NCBI GenBank assembly: GCA_046049675.1 | Contig: JBJORA010000097.1 | Location: 1-64,000, forward strand | Direction of reading: 5' to 3' | Origin: CAIXQW01 sp046049675 | GTDB taxonomy: Bacteria > Bacteroidota > Bacteroidia > Chitinophagales > Chitinophagaceae | Length of the DNA stretch: 64,000 nt | Shown here: positions 18,034 to 26,511 of the stretch, in pieces | How the letters are laid out: each line of letters begins with the position of its first letter | Position numbering within the stretch: the first letter of the stretch is position 1 | Program-made: the position numbers and the translations under genes | The notes under the pieces: model-generated | What the model saw: the letters and a program-made list of their open reading frames with translations, nothing else | Told to the model about the DNA's origin: nothing | Databases searched by the model: none

Positions 18034-18948
18034 ATGGCTGTCAAAATTGTTTGCTTACTAATGCCTCATACTAATCTGCTGGATTTAGGTGGTGCAGCTC
18101 AAGTTTTTCATGAGGCTAAGGATCAAGGTTTAGATATTGAACTATCATATTGTAGTGGAAATACTAACCTTAATTCTGCTACAGGCTTGCCAATAGGCAA
18201 GATTGCACACTATAGCAAGCAAAACCTTAGGCCAGGCGATTACGTAATTGTATTGAGCTCAGACTATAAGTACGTTTTTTCAAAGAATTTCGCACCGGAA
18301 GCTGCGTTGTTGACATGGCTAAAATTGCAACATCAACAAGACGTCAAGCTTTGTGCCATTTGTACAGGTGCATTTGTATTGGGCAAGGCTGGATTGCTAG
18401 ATGGCATAAAATGTACAACGCATTGGAAAAGGACACAGGACTTGCAACAGCAATTTCCCAAGGCAAAGGTCCAAAGCAATTTTATCTACGTAGAAGATAG
18501 CGGCATTTATACAAGTGCAGGCGCTAATTCGGCAATCGATGTTGCACTTAATATTATTGGTCACTTAAAGGACGACTATTTTGCTCACAAAATTGCTAGA
18601 GAGCTAGTTGTATACAGCCGCCGCAGTGGTAGCGAAACACAACAAAGTGTTTATCTCAATTATAGAAACCACTTCCATGGTGGCATTCATAAAGTGCAAG
18701 ACTACCTCAATCTAAACCTAAGCAAGAAGACACTCTTGACGGACTTAGCAGAGATTGCAAATATGAGTCACCGTAATTTTTGCCGCGTGTTTAAACGAGA
18801 AACTAGCCTTACAGTAAATGAATATGTAACGATACTTCGTCAAGAAAGAATAAAGGCCCTTCTGCAAAACCCAGATTTGTCTAGAAGCGAAATTGCAAAA
18901 GCTTGCGGCCTGCAAAGTGAAAGACAACTTAGCAGAATAATGCAATAA
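18034..18948 (+). CDS. GlxA family AraC-type transcriptional regulator
   Basis: 304 residues from the ATG at 18034 (MAVKIVCLLMPHTNLLDL). The first ~190 residues form a DJ-1/PfpI (class I amidotransferase-like) domain with the nucleophile-elbow CAICTGAFVLGKAGLL; the C-terminus is an AraC-type double HTH (LAEIANMSHRNFCRVFKRE, then SRSEIAKACGLQSERQLSRIMQ). This is the GlxA layout, normally a DNA-binding activator whose PfpI part senses a small molecule. The target is unknown; the downstream DinB-like gene is the nearest candidate. Confidence 0.87.
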   Translation: MAVKIVCLLMPHTNLLDLGGAAQVFHEAKDQGLDIELSYCSGNTNLNSATGLPIGKIAHYSKQNLRPGDYVIVLSSDYKYVFSKNFAPEAALLTWLKLQHQQDVKLCAICTGAFVLGKAGLLDGIKCTTHWKRTQDLQQQFPKAKVQSNFIYVEDSGIYTSAGANSAIDVALNIIGHLKDDYFAHKIARELVVYSRRSGSETQQSVYLNYRNHFHGGIHKVQDYLNLNLSKKTLLTDLAEIANMSHRNFCRVFKRETSLTVNEYVTILRQERIKALLQNPDLSRSEIAKACGLQSERQLSRIMQ

Positions 18949-19032
18949 TTAGTAGCTATTACCTTACACTTTAAAGAAGAAAAATATCTACATTACACCA
19001 ACACATTTAACCACATCAACGATAGAAAAGAA

Positions 19033-19560
19033 ATGAAAAAATCTGACATCACAAAAATGCCTGAGTACTTTGACAGGTATATTAATTTAACCGACGACGT
19101 TAGCTATCTAGAAGCACTTGAAATAAGCCTAGCTGAACTTCGCAATGCACCGCTGGATAAGTGGAAAGCACTAGATCACAAGGTTTATGCCGAAGGTAAA
19201 TGGACAGTGAAGGATATACTGCAACACTATATTGACACAGAACGTGTGTTTACCTATCGAGTTACTGCAATTGCTCGTGGCGATAAGCAAAAAATGATTC
19301 CCTATGACGAGGATGAATATGCTGCTGCCGCCAGTGCAAATAGAAGAACAATCGATGATTTGTACGAAGAGCTGCTGTTGATTCGTCAAGCAACCATTGC
19401 GATGTACAAGTCGTTCACGCCAGAAATGCTATTGCAAGAAGGCAATGCTTTTAATGGTACGCAGTATAGTCCGCTTGCATTAGGCTTTATGCTAGCTGGG
19501 CATCAGCGATGGCATTTTAGGGTATTAGAAGAAAGGTATTTTCCGCTTCTTGAGCAGTAA
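19033..19560 (+). CDS. DinB-like (DinB/YfiT superfamily) protein
   Basis: The 175-residue four-helix protein has the metal-ligand pattern of the family: WTVKDILQHYIDTERVF in helix 2 (His about 61) and AGHQRWHFRVLEERY near the end, giving a His triad. Family members bind divalent metal and many act as thiol-dependent transferases (bacillithiol or mycothiol type) or are uncharacterised stress proteins. It lies 84 nt behind the GlxA-type regulator in the same direction. Confidence 0.82.
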   Translation: MKKSDITKMPEYFDRYINLTDDVSYLEALEISLAELRNAPLDKWKALDHKVYAEGKWTVKDILQHYIDTERVFTYRVTAIARGDKQKMIPYDEDEYAAAASANRRTIDDLYEELLLIRQATIAMYKSFTPEMLLQEGNAFNGTQYSPLALGFMLAGHQRWHFRVLEERYFPLLEQ

Positions 19561-19622
19561 GAATTGCAGTGCATTCAGGCTTGTATAGTGTAGCCATTTG
19601 CAATTTATCGCATTTATTCAAC

Positions 19623-19630
19623 TACATTTA
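19623..19630 (+). promoter_or_regulatory. -7 element TACATTTA of the PhnA-like gene
   Basis: TACATTTA ends 4 nt before ATG 19635. It excludes the in-frame start at 19569 and implies a leaderless mRNA. Confidence 0.55.
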
Positions 19631-19634
19631 CCAC

Positions 19635-20207
19635 ATGCTACCTAACCCTGCCTTGTTGGCAAGATCTGAATCGCAATGCGAACTTTGCCAAAGCCCCACA
19701 GATTTATTAGTACACACGATTGCGCCATTTGCTGACGATAAGGAAAAAGAAGTTGTACTTTGTACTGTATGCGATACAAGTATTATAGCTAGTGACTTTA
19801 GCAATATAGAGCACTTCAGAAATCTTGCTGGGAGCATTTGGAGCGAAGTAGCGGCAGTAAAAGTGTTGTCGTATAAGTTACTTCAAAAACTAAATACGCA
19901 AGATTGGGCGCAAGATGCTTTAGATGGGGCTTTTCTTACAGAACAAGAATTGGCTTGGGCCGTGGCAGAAGACGAAGCCAAAGCAAGTGTGCTTGTGCAT
20001 AAGGATGCATACGGCGTAACCTTAGTAACGGGTGATACCGTTTTGCTTACTGAAAACCTCAATGTAAAAGGCACAAACTTTATTGCACCAAAAGGCACAA
20101 AGGTTTCAAGGATTAGAGTTGTGCCCGATAACGATCAGCAGATTGAAGGCAGAATAGATGGTAGCATGATAGTCATTCTTACAAAGTTTGTACGCAAGAG
20201 CAACTAG
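19635..20207 (+). CDS. PhnA domain protein
   Basis: 190 residues from ATG 19635 (MLPNPALLARSESQCELC). The N-terminal zinc ribbon has two CxxC pairs (CELC ... LCTVC). The C-terminal domain has the PhnA signature (GDTVLLTENLNVKGTNF, then RIRVVPDNDQQIEGRIDG). The family was named from the E. coli phosphonate operon but is not needed for C-P bond cleavage; its true role is uncertain. It overlaps no other gene and has its own promoter. Confidence 0.82.
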   Translation: MLPNPALLARSESQCELCQSPTDLLVHTIAPFADDKEKEVVLCTVCDTSIIASDFSNIEHFRNLAGSIWSEVAAVKVLSYKLLQKLNTQDWAQDALDGAFLTEQELAWAVAEDEAKASVLVHKDAYGVTLVTGDTVLLTENLNVKGTNFIAPKGTKVSRIRVVPDNDQQIEGRIDGSMIVILTKFVRKSN

Positions 20208-20236
20208 TTTTAGCCATTGCTTGCTAACGACTTCTG

Positions 20237-20268
20237 TTTTGTAAGCAAAAGGCATTTGCCTATCTTTA
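20237..20268 (+). promoter_or_regulatory. recQ promoter (TTTTG / 19 nt / TATCTTTA)
   Basis: -33 TTTTG (20237-20241) and -7 TATCTTTA (20261-20268) are 19 nt apart. The ATG at 20275 starts 6 nt after the -7 box, so transcription must start at or next to the start codon. Confidence 0.75.
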
Positions 20269-20274
20269 CCCTCA

Positions 20275-22182
20275 ATGCAAGCAGAGGCTGTACTTCAACA
20301 ATACTTTGGCTACACAAGCTTTAGAGCTGGTCAGCAAGAAGTAGTAGAAGCAGCTTGCCAAGGCAAAGATGTTTTGGCCATATTAAGTACAGGCGCTGGT
20401 AAAAGTGTGTGTTATCAAGTGCCAGCATTATGTAGCGAAGGAACGTGCATTGTAGTATCGCCGCTTATTGCCTTAATGCGCGATCAAGTCTTTGGTTTAC
20501 TACGTCGCAAAATTCAAGCGGTTGCTTTGGTTGGCGGGATGAGTAATTACGAGTTAGACCGATGCTTACAACAAATGGTAGAAGGTAAGTACAAATTTGT
20601 TTTTGTTTCGCCGGAGCGTGCCAAAAGCGAATTGTTTAGATCCTATTTAGAAGATACTAAAGTAAATTTCATTGCCGTAGATGAAGCGCATTGCATAAGT
20701 CAATGGGGTTACGACTTTAGGCCACCTTATCTAAACATTGCAGAACTTCGTGAGTTTTGTCCGCAAGCATCAATCATTGCTTTAACGGCAAGTGCAACAC
20801 CTTTAGTACAAAGCGATATTCTCGCTAAACTTGCTATCGCAAATGCAACCATAGTAAAAGGCAGTGTGCAACGCAGCAATATTGCCATTACATGTTCGCT
20901 TGTGCAAAGCAAGTATGATGCATTGCTACGAACACTAGCAAAAGTTCAAGGCTCTACAATTATTTATTGCAGAAACAGAGGCACTTGCGTAAAGGTGGCA
21001 GAATTTTTGCGCACACACAATTACGAAGCCAATTTTTACCACGCTGGCTTAGGTGCGGCTCAACGCTCAGCTTTGCAAGATGAGTGGATTAGCGGCGACT
21101 TACCGATTATTTGCTGCACGAATGCTTTTGGCATGGGTATCGATAAGCCAGATGTGCGGTTGATAATTCACTACGATGCACCTGATAGTTTAGAAGCATA
21201 CTACCAAGAAATTGGTAGAGCAGGCCGTGACGGCAATAGCGCATTTGCTGTATTGCTGTATCAAGGCACAGATTTTGGCGATGTAGAGCAGCAAGTTGCA
21301 AGGCGTTACCCACCGATACAATTTGTGCGCAGCTGCTATCAAAAAGTGCTAGACTATTTGCGCATTGCATACAATGAAGGCGAGGGCGATAGCAAAGATT
21401 TTGATATCGTACATTGTGCTAAAGCTATAGATGTAGATATTATTACCCTAACCAACACGCTAAAGTTTTTGGAACAACAACAACTATTGCAGCTTAGCGA
21501 TAGTGTTTATACACCAAGTAAAGTACAGTGCATAGCTAGTCGCGATCAACTTGATTTTACAGAGCAATACGCACCGCAACGCGACCTGATAATGAAAGCC
21601 ATATTGCGTTTATATGCCGGTGTTTTTTACGACGCGGTAAATGTAAATGAGCAAAAAATAGCACAGTTTGCCGACTTAGACCCGACAACTACACGCGAAT
21701 TGTTGCACGAGCTGCACGAACAGGAACTCATAGTTTACCACGAGGCCAAGGACAAACCACAATTGTACATGACGCGTGAAAGGCTGTACGATTACGACTT
21801 ACATTTGGATGAAAGCTTACTAAAGTTTTTGCGTGATACTTACCAACAGCGTTTGGAAGCAGCTTATGCATTCTACTTAAACACATCAACTTGTCGCACG
21901 ATAAAGTTGGCGCATTATTTTGGTGAAGAGATTTTGCAAGCTTGCGGAATTTGCAACAATTGCTTGCTCAATAAAAATGAACAATCAAAGCCAGAGAATT
22001 TCAATAACTTGCACCTCGCTATCGAACAACAACTTTCTGAAGGCAGCATGAGCATGCGGCAATTGCAAGATGCACTAGCTGCATATCGTACCGAACACGT
22101 AACACAAGCTGTATATGCTTTGCTTGAGCAAGATGTGCTGCAATTCAATAAAAATGGCAACTTAGCGTTAATTAATTCATGA
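20275..22182 (+). CDS. recQ: ATP-dependent DNA helicase RecQ
   Basis: 635 residues. Superfamily 2 helicase motifs: Walker A STGAGKS (38-44), VDEAHCISQWGYDFRPPY around residue 135 (DEAH plus the RecQ aromatic loop), TASATP, and motif VI QEIGRAGRDG. The RQC zinc site is visible (CRTIKLAHYF ... CGICNNC). No clear HRDC domain follows; the C-terminal ~100 residues are a winged-helix-like region. It unwinds DNA 3'-5' in recombination repair. The stop overlaps the next gene's start (ATGA), so the two are co-translated. Confidence 0.92.
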   Translation: MQAEAVLQQYFGYTSFRAGQQEVVEAACQGKDVLAILSTGAGKSVCYQVPALCSEGTCIVVSPLIALMRDQVFGLLRRKIQAVALVGGMSNYELDRCLQQMVEGKYKFVFVSPERAKSELFRSYLEDTKVNFIAVDEAHCISQWGYDFRPPYLNIAELREFCPQASIIALTASATPLVQSDILAKLAIANATIVKGSVQRSNIAITCSLVQSKYDALLRTLAKVQGSTIIYCRNRGTCVKVAEFLRTHNYEANFYHAGLGAAQRSALQDEWISGDLPIICCTNAFGMGIDKPDVRLIIHYDAPDSLEAYYQEIGRAGRDGNSAFAVLLYQGTDFGDVEQQVARRYPPIQFVRSCYQKVLDYLRIAYNEGEGDSKDFDIVHCAKAIDVDIITLTNTLKFLEQQQLLQLSDSVYTPSKVQCIASRDQLDFTEQYAPQRDLIMKAILRLYAGVFYDAVNVNEQKIAQFADLDPTTTRELLHELHEQELIVYHEAKDKPQLYMTRERLYDYDLHLDESLLKFLRDTYQQRLEAAYAFYLNTSTCRTIKLAHYFGEEILQACGICNNCLLNKNEQSKPENFNNLHLAIEQQLSEGSMSMRQLQDALAAYRTEHVTQAVYALLEQDVLQFNKNGNLALINS

Positions 22183-23180
22183 GTTCAGTAAAATTTGCCG
22201 TTATAGGTTTAGGTAACATTGGTGCACGACATGTGCAACATATACAAGCACACCCACAAGCAGAATTGGCAGCCATATGCGATATAGATCCGTTTAAGAA
22301 GTCGATAGCAGCAGTACCGTTTTATACTGAGCTGCAAGAAATGCTTGCTGGGCAAAGTATAGATGTGCTAAATGTTTGCACGCCCAATTATTTACATCAT
22401 CCACATACCTTGCAAGCGCTAGAAGCTGGCGTGCACGTGGTATGCGAAAAGCCAATGGCCATTAGTACTACCCAAGCTACGGCCATGACGGATGCAGCGG
22501 CAAGAACACAAAAGCAAATATTTGTAGTAAAACAAAATAGATACAACCCACCTGTTCAAGCTGTAAAGCAACTATTGCAGCAAGGCAGTTTAGGAAAAGT
22601 GTACATGGTTCAAGTTAATTGCTTTTGGAATAGAAATGAGCACTACTACGCGCAAAGCGATTGGCGTGGCACAAAAGCTATGGATGGGGGGTGTTTGTTT
22701 ACGCAGTTTAGTCATTTTGTAGATATTTTATTTTATTTATTTGGCTATTGCAAAACCTTACACAGTGTGTCGCACAATTTTGCACATACTTATACCGAAG
22801 TAGAAGATACAGGTTCTTGCATTATGCAAACTGAAAATGGTGCGCTGGTAAATTTTAATTATAGCACTTGTGCTTACGAAAAAAATATGGAAGGCGCCAT
22901 AACAATCTTAGCTGAGCATGGCACTGTAAAAATTGGCGGACAATATTTAAATACAATTGAATACCAACATTTACTAGGCGAGCAATTACCTGCCATAAAT
23001 ATAACGGCGAAGAACAACGAGTACGGCTTATACCAAGGCAGTATGAGCAATCATGATAAAGTAATTAGCAATGTGGTAAACACCCTGCATGGCACAGAAA
23101 CTGTAATGACCAATGCACACGAAGGCACGCAAGTTGTAAAAATGATAGAAGAAATGTATGGCATCGCTTTGGCCACTTAG
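22179..23180 (+). CDS. Gfo/Idh/MocA family NAD(P)-dependent sugar dehydrogenase
   Basis: The 333-residue product has an N-terminal Rossmann fold (FAVIGLGNIGARHVQHI) and the family catalytic motif CEKPMAIST. Its C-terminal domain has KQNRYNPPVQAVKQLL, SDWRGTKAMDGGCLFTQFSH and H/D ligands, closest in style to WlbA/WbpB-type UDP-GlcNAcA 3-dehydrogenases of surface-polysaccharide synthesis. The exact substrate is not certain. Start ATG overlaps recQ by 4 nt; a methyltransferase gene follows after 36 nt. Confidence 0.82.
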   Translation: MSSVKFAVIGLGNIGARHVQHIQAHPQAELAAICDIDPFKKSIAAVPFYTELQEMLAGQSIDVLNVCTPNYLHHPHTLQALEAGVHVVCEKPMAISTTQATAMTDAAARTQKQIFVVKQNRYNPPVQAVKQLLQQGSLGKVYMVQVNCFWNRNEHYYAQSDWRGTKAMDGGCLFTQFSHFVDILFYLFGYCKTLHSVSHNFAHTYTEVEDTGSCIMQTENGALVNFNYSTCAYEKNMEGAITILAEHGTVKIGGQYLNTIEYQHLLGEQLPAINITAKNNEYGLYQGSMSNHDKVISNVVNTLHGTETVMTNAHEGTQVVKMIEEMYGIALAT

Positions 23181-23203
23181 TTTAACATCTACAAAAAGCA
23201 TCA

Positions 23204-23211
23204 TACCTTTA
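23204..23211 (+). promoter_or_regulatory. -7 element TACCTTTA before a TTG start
   Basis: The box ends 5 nt before the TTG at 23217, supporting TTG as the real start and a leaderless transcript. Confidence 0.45.
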
Positions 23212-23216
23212 AGGTC

Positions 23217-24062
23217 TTGAAATCTACAATCAGAAAAATATTTTATGCGTTACCGCCAAGCCTGCGTTTTGCTGTGCGTCGGGTGCTGTATTTGCCATAC
23301 GATTTATTGACTTATCAATCGCGTAAAGCAAAAGGTATTCCGCCAAAAGGTCTTGTATATACTGGTGGTGGCGACTTTGAAGCCGTAGGTGCTAATGTGG
23401 TAAAAATGCTAGTAGAAAAACATGGTTTGCAGCCACAACACGCTTTACTAGACATAGGCAGTGGCATAGGCAGAATAGCAATCCCCCTAACAAAGGTGCT
23501 TAGCGAAGGCAAATATTGTGGCTTTGATGTGGTGCAAACCGGCGTAGATTGGTGTACTAAAAATATTAGCAATAAACACCCACATTTTGTATTTAGTTAT
23601 GTTGAGCTCAACAACGATCTCTATCGCAACGATGGGCAAAGTGCAGATCAATTTCGTTTTCCTTACGAAGACGAAAGTTTTGATTTTGCTGTTGCTAATA
23701 GTTTGTACACACATATGATGCCAGCAGAAGTGCAGCATTATTATACAGAACTATTTCGTGTGTTAAAACCAGGAGGCAAATGCTATGCTACTTTCTTTAC
23801 GGTACCAACTACACAGCCAGAACAATACACTAGCAATCCTGCCTTTAAATTTAGCGTGCAAGCAGAAAATTATCGTTTAATGGACGGTGAGGTAACTGCA
23901 GCTAATATTGCATTTGACGAAACCTATCTGCGCACTACCATAATAAACCCACAGCAGTTTGATATCGTTTATACAAGCTATGGCTACTGGCGCAACGAAT
24001 CACTAAAGCCACAGTGCGAAGAATTTCAGGATATAGTGGTGGTGCAGAGAAAAGGAAAGTAA
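23217..24062 (+). CDS. Class I SAM-dependent methyltransferase
   Basis: 281 residues from a TTG codon. No in-frame ATG lies before the domain, and a -7 box sits just upstream. The SAM-binding motif I is LLDIGSGIGRIAIPL, motif II-like YCGFDVV, and the post-motif strand FDFAVANSLYTHMMP with RVLKPGGKCYATFF. The basic N-terminus (KSTIRKIFYALPPSLRFAVRRV) may contact membrane or glycan. Acceptor unknown; its neighbour is a nucleotide-sugar type dehydrogenase, so a glycan methyltransferase is one possibility. Confidence 0.83.
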   Translation: MKSTIRKIFYALPPSLRFAVRRVLYLPYDLLTYQSRKAKGIPPKGLVYTGGGDFEAVGANVVKMLVEKHGLQPQHALLDIGSGIGRIAIPLTKVLSEGKYCGFDVVQTGVDWCTKNISNKHPHFVFSYVELNNDLYRNDGQSADQFRFPYEDESFDFAVANSLYTHMMPAEVQHYYTELFRVLKPGGKCYATFFTVPTTQPEQYTSNPAFKFSVQAENYRLMDGEVTAANIAFDETYLRTTIINPQQFDIVYTSYGYWRNESLKPQCEEFQDIVVVQRKGK

Positions 24063-24234
24063 TAGGCTATAGATAAAATAAGGGCGGCTAAACTTAACCT
24101 TACTCAATAATTGTAGCAATCGCAACTTATTTTGCAAATAGTACGTACTGATTTTGCGTCCTGAGTCAATTACTTTGCTCTAGTTCAGCCTTGCAAGCAA
24201 CCTAGCAGCATCAGTTACACCAAACCGTTATTAG

Positions 24235-26337
24235 ATGAAAGCTACACTAAAACTGCTACTACTTATTTTGTTGAGCGCTTGCTTAAACACCACCTTCGCA
24301 CAAAACTCCTTGGTTGGCGACGGCTTTGGTGGCAGACTATGGTACAAACCGTATAATTATACTGCTGGCGCCTATTGTGCCTATACAGTCTGCGGCCCTG
24401 AGCGCAGTTTGTATGGCTGGGGTTCAGGGCCTTTTGGTGACGGAGGTAATCAAACACCGCCAAATGGCATTCACAAGGCAGTGGGTTTAGATAGCGTTGC
24501 ATTCTACACAACAGGCTATAATATGGCTTGTATTAGAAGCGATAAGAGTGGTTGGTACTGGGATGATTTTTTTAGTTTTCAATCGGTATTTCCAAAAAGG
24601 GTAATTGAAGATGTGAGATTTGCTGATGCGGCAATCGACAAAGTTGCGTTCATTAAATCAGACAGCACAGTATGGACAATGGGCAGTAATTATGATGGAT
24701 CCTTTGGCAATAATTCCACCAACTATGCATATTTTGATAGTGTACCTCAGAAAATGCTCAATATGAACAATGCAGTAAGGGTAGCGGTTTCTGCCATCAG
24801 CATCATAACATTGACTGGCGATGGTAAGGTGTTTACAACTGGAGGTAGGAATAATGACTTTGTCTTTATCGATTCGATTTGTGTTCAAGTGCCTGTATTG
24901 CAAAATATTGTTGACATTAAGGCTACTTCCCAGAGCTATCTTGCATTGGATAATAATGGTGATGTATGGGCATGGGGATATGGTCTTTATGGTTCGCTAG
25001 GCCTAGGTTACGATAGCATTTTAGCAACACCTCAAAAGATACCAACTTTGTCTAACATTATCGCTATTTCTGGCTCATGTGATGGCTTTCACTTTTTAGC
25101 CCTTGACAAGGATAGCAACTGTTATTCTTGGGGTGGCTACAATAGTGCTGGTAGTTGTGGTACTGGTACAGATGTTGACATTTATATTCCAACTTTGGTT
25201 GCTAGCAATGTGGCAGATATTATGGCAGGAGAGACATTTAGTTATATTGTAAAGACAGACGGCTCGCTATGGGGCACTGGTTCTTCGAATGGTCAGTCTA
25301 TTTGGCTTAACCTGTCTGATACGTCACGCTTCGTTTTTACTAAAATGGAACCAACATTTGCACCCTTTAATTTATGTGAACCTGTTGAGCAATTTACTTC
25401 TGAAATAGCTGTATCTCAGCAAACTATTTGTGCAGGCAATAGTATCAATTTTGAAATCAAAGATGCAGACCCTGCCACAACTTACCAATGGACATTTACA
25501 GGAGGCTCACCGAGTACCTCAACTGCTGCAAAGCCATCTGTGTTGTATAGTACAAGTGGTGTGTTTGATGTACTGCTTGTTTCCAACACCAATGGGCAAA
25601 TTGATAGCCTAAGAACTACAGTAAATATTTTACCTACGCCAGATGCACAAATCGCAGGTAAAGATGTAGTATGTATAGGTGATGCTGTTACATTAAGTTC
25701 AGTCAACACTGCACAATCTTATTTATGGAGCACTGGTGCTACAAGTAATAGTATTAGCGTATCGCCTACAGTTACAAGCACCTATGGTTTATTACTTACA
25801 AATGGTAATTGCAGAGACAGTACATTTAAAACGATTACAACTGCAGAATATCCAATTGCAGAAATACAAGGCGATAACTATCTTTCATGCGAAGAGCCTT
25901 CAGTAACACTCAATTCTGTTTACACTGCACAAAAGTATAATTGGAGTAGTGGTCAAACTACACAAAGCATCTCCGTAGCTCCTAGTACAATAACTACCTA
26001 TACACTTACACTATCTAATGCCGATTGTGCTGCCGAAGATACCTTTACTGTAGATGTTGACCCCAACTGCGACTTAATTTTTCCGAACGCATTCACACCA
26101 AATGGCGAAGGTGGCAACGAAACTTTTCTAGCATCTAACAGATCTCTTGTTGTTTTGCAACAGTATGAGTTGTTGGTTTATAATAGATACGGCGAGCAAT
26201 TGTTTCAATCATCAGATGTAAATGCTGGCTGGAATGGCGCTTTGTGCGATGTGGGTACTTATTATTATGTGTGCAGATATATACGTGCTGGCAATAAGCA
26301 AAAGGTGATTAAGGGAGATATAACATTGTTGCGTTAG
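24235..26337 (+). CDS. Secreted RCC1-repeat/PKD protein with T9SS type B sorting domain
   Basis: The 700-residue product has a signal peptide (LLLLILLSACLNTTFAQ) and about six RCC1-like blades (residues 40-380: WTMGSNYDGSFGNN, VWAWGYGLYGSLGLG, YSWGGYNSAGSCG). A PKD domain (about 395-470: ATTYQWTFTGGSPSTS) and two Ig/SprB-like modules (YLWSTGATSNSISV, YNWSSGQTTQSISV) follow. The end is a gliding-motility-type (type B) C-terminal domain (IFPNAFTPNGEGGNE ... YNRYGEQLFQS ... GTYYYVCRY). It is exported by T9SS; the propeller could bind a ligand. Single-gene unit. Confidence 0.88.
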   Translation: MKATLKLLLLILLSACLNTTFAQNSLVGDGFGGRLWYKPYNYTAGAYCAYTVCGPERSLYGWGSGPFGDGGNQTPPNGIHKAVGLDSVAFYTTGYNMACIRSDKSGWYWDDFFSFQSVFPKRVIEDVRFADAAIDKVAFIKSDSTVWTMGSNYDGSFGNNSTNYAYFDSVPQKMLNMNNAVRVAVSAISIITLTGDGKVFTTGGRNNDFVFIDSICVQVPVLQNIVDIKATSQSYLALDNNGDVWAWGYGLYGSLGLGYDSILATPQKIPTLSNIIAISGSCDGFHFLALDKDSNCYSWGGYNSAGSCGTGTDVDIYIPTLVASNVADIMAGETFSYIVKTDGSLWGTGSSNGQSIWLNLSDTSRFVFTKMEPTFAPFNLCEPVEQFTSEIAVSQQTICAGNSINFEIKDADPATTYQWTFTGGSPSTSTAAKPSVLYSTSGVFDVLLVSNTNGQIDSLRTTVNILPTPDAQIAGKDVVCIGDAVTLSSVNTAQSYLWSTGATSNSISVSPTVTSTYGLLLTNGNCRDSTFKTITTAEYPIAEIQGDNYLSCEEPSVTLNSVYTAQKYNWSSGQTTQSISVAPSTITTYTLTLSNADCAAEDTFTVDVDPNCDLIFPNAFTPNGEGGNETFLASNRSLVVLQQYELLVYNRYGEQLFQSSDVNAGWNGALCDVGTYYYVCRYIRAGNKQKVIKGDITLLR

Positions 26338-26392
26338 CGTTGCGCTAGGGCGCTATCGTAGTCCTGCCACTCCAAAAGTTAAGTAATTTGCT

Positions 26393-26477
26393 TATGCATT
26401 TTGACAAATTCTCTAAACATTTACCTATACATTTTGACATATTTAGAGGATAATTGCCTATGAAATTGAACAAATTT
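26393..26477 (+). repeat. three direct repeats (TATRCATTTTGACAAATT type) upstream of the ATPase gene
   Basis: TATGCATTTTGACAAATT (26393-26410) and TATACATTTTGACATATT (26426-26443) match at 16 of 18 positions; a weaker third copy (CTATGAAATTGAACAAATT, from 26459) follows at about the same 33-bp step. They lie directly before the -7 box and look like operator sites. Confidence 0.55.
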
Positions 26478-26479
26478 GC

Positions 26480-26487
26480 TATATTTG
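26480..26487 (+). promoter_or_regulatory. -7 element TATATTTG of the DUF4143 ATPase gene
   Basis: Consensus TAnnTTTG. It overlaps the upstream in-frame TTG candidate (26476), favouring a later start at TTG 26512. Confidence 0.5.
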
Positions 26488-26511
26488 CTATCTAATTTTT
26501 TATGTAAAATA

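Noticed and set aside
26328..26352. GTTAGCG-TTGCGCTAG hairpin after the RCC1/T9SS gene as terminator
   Set aside because: Short stem and no following T run.
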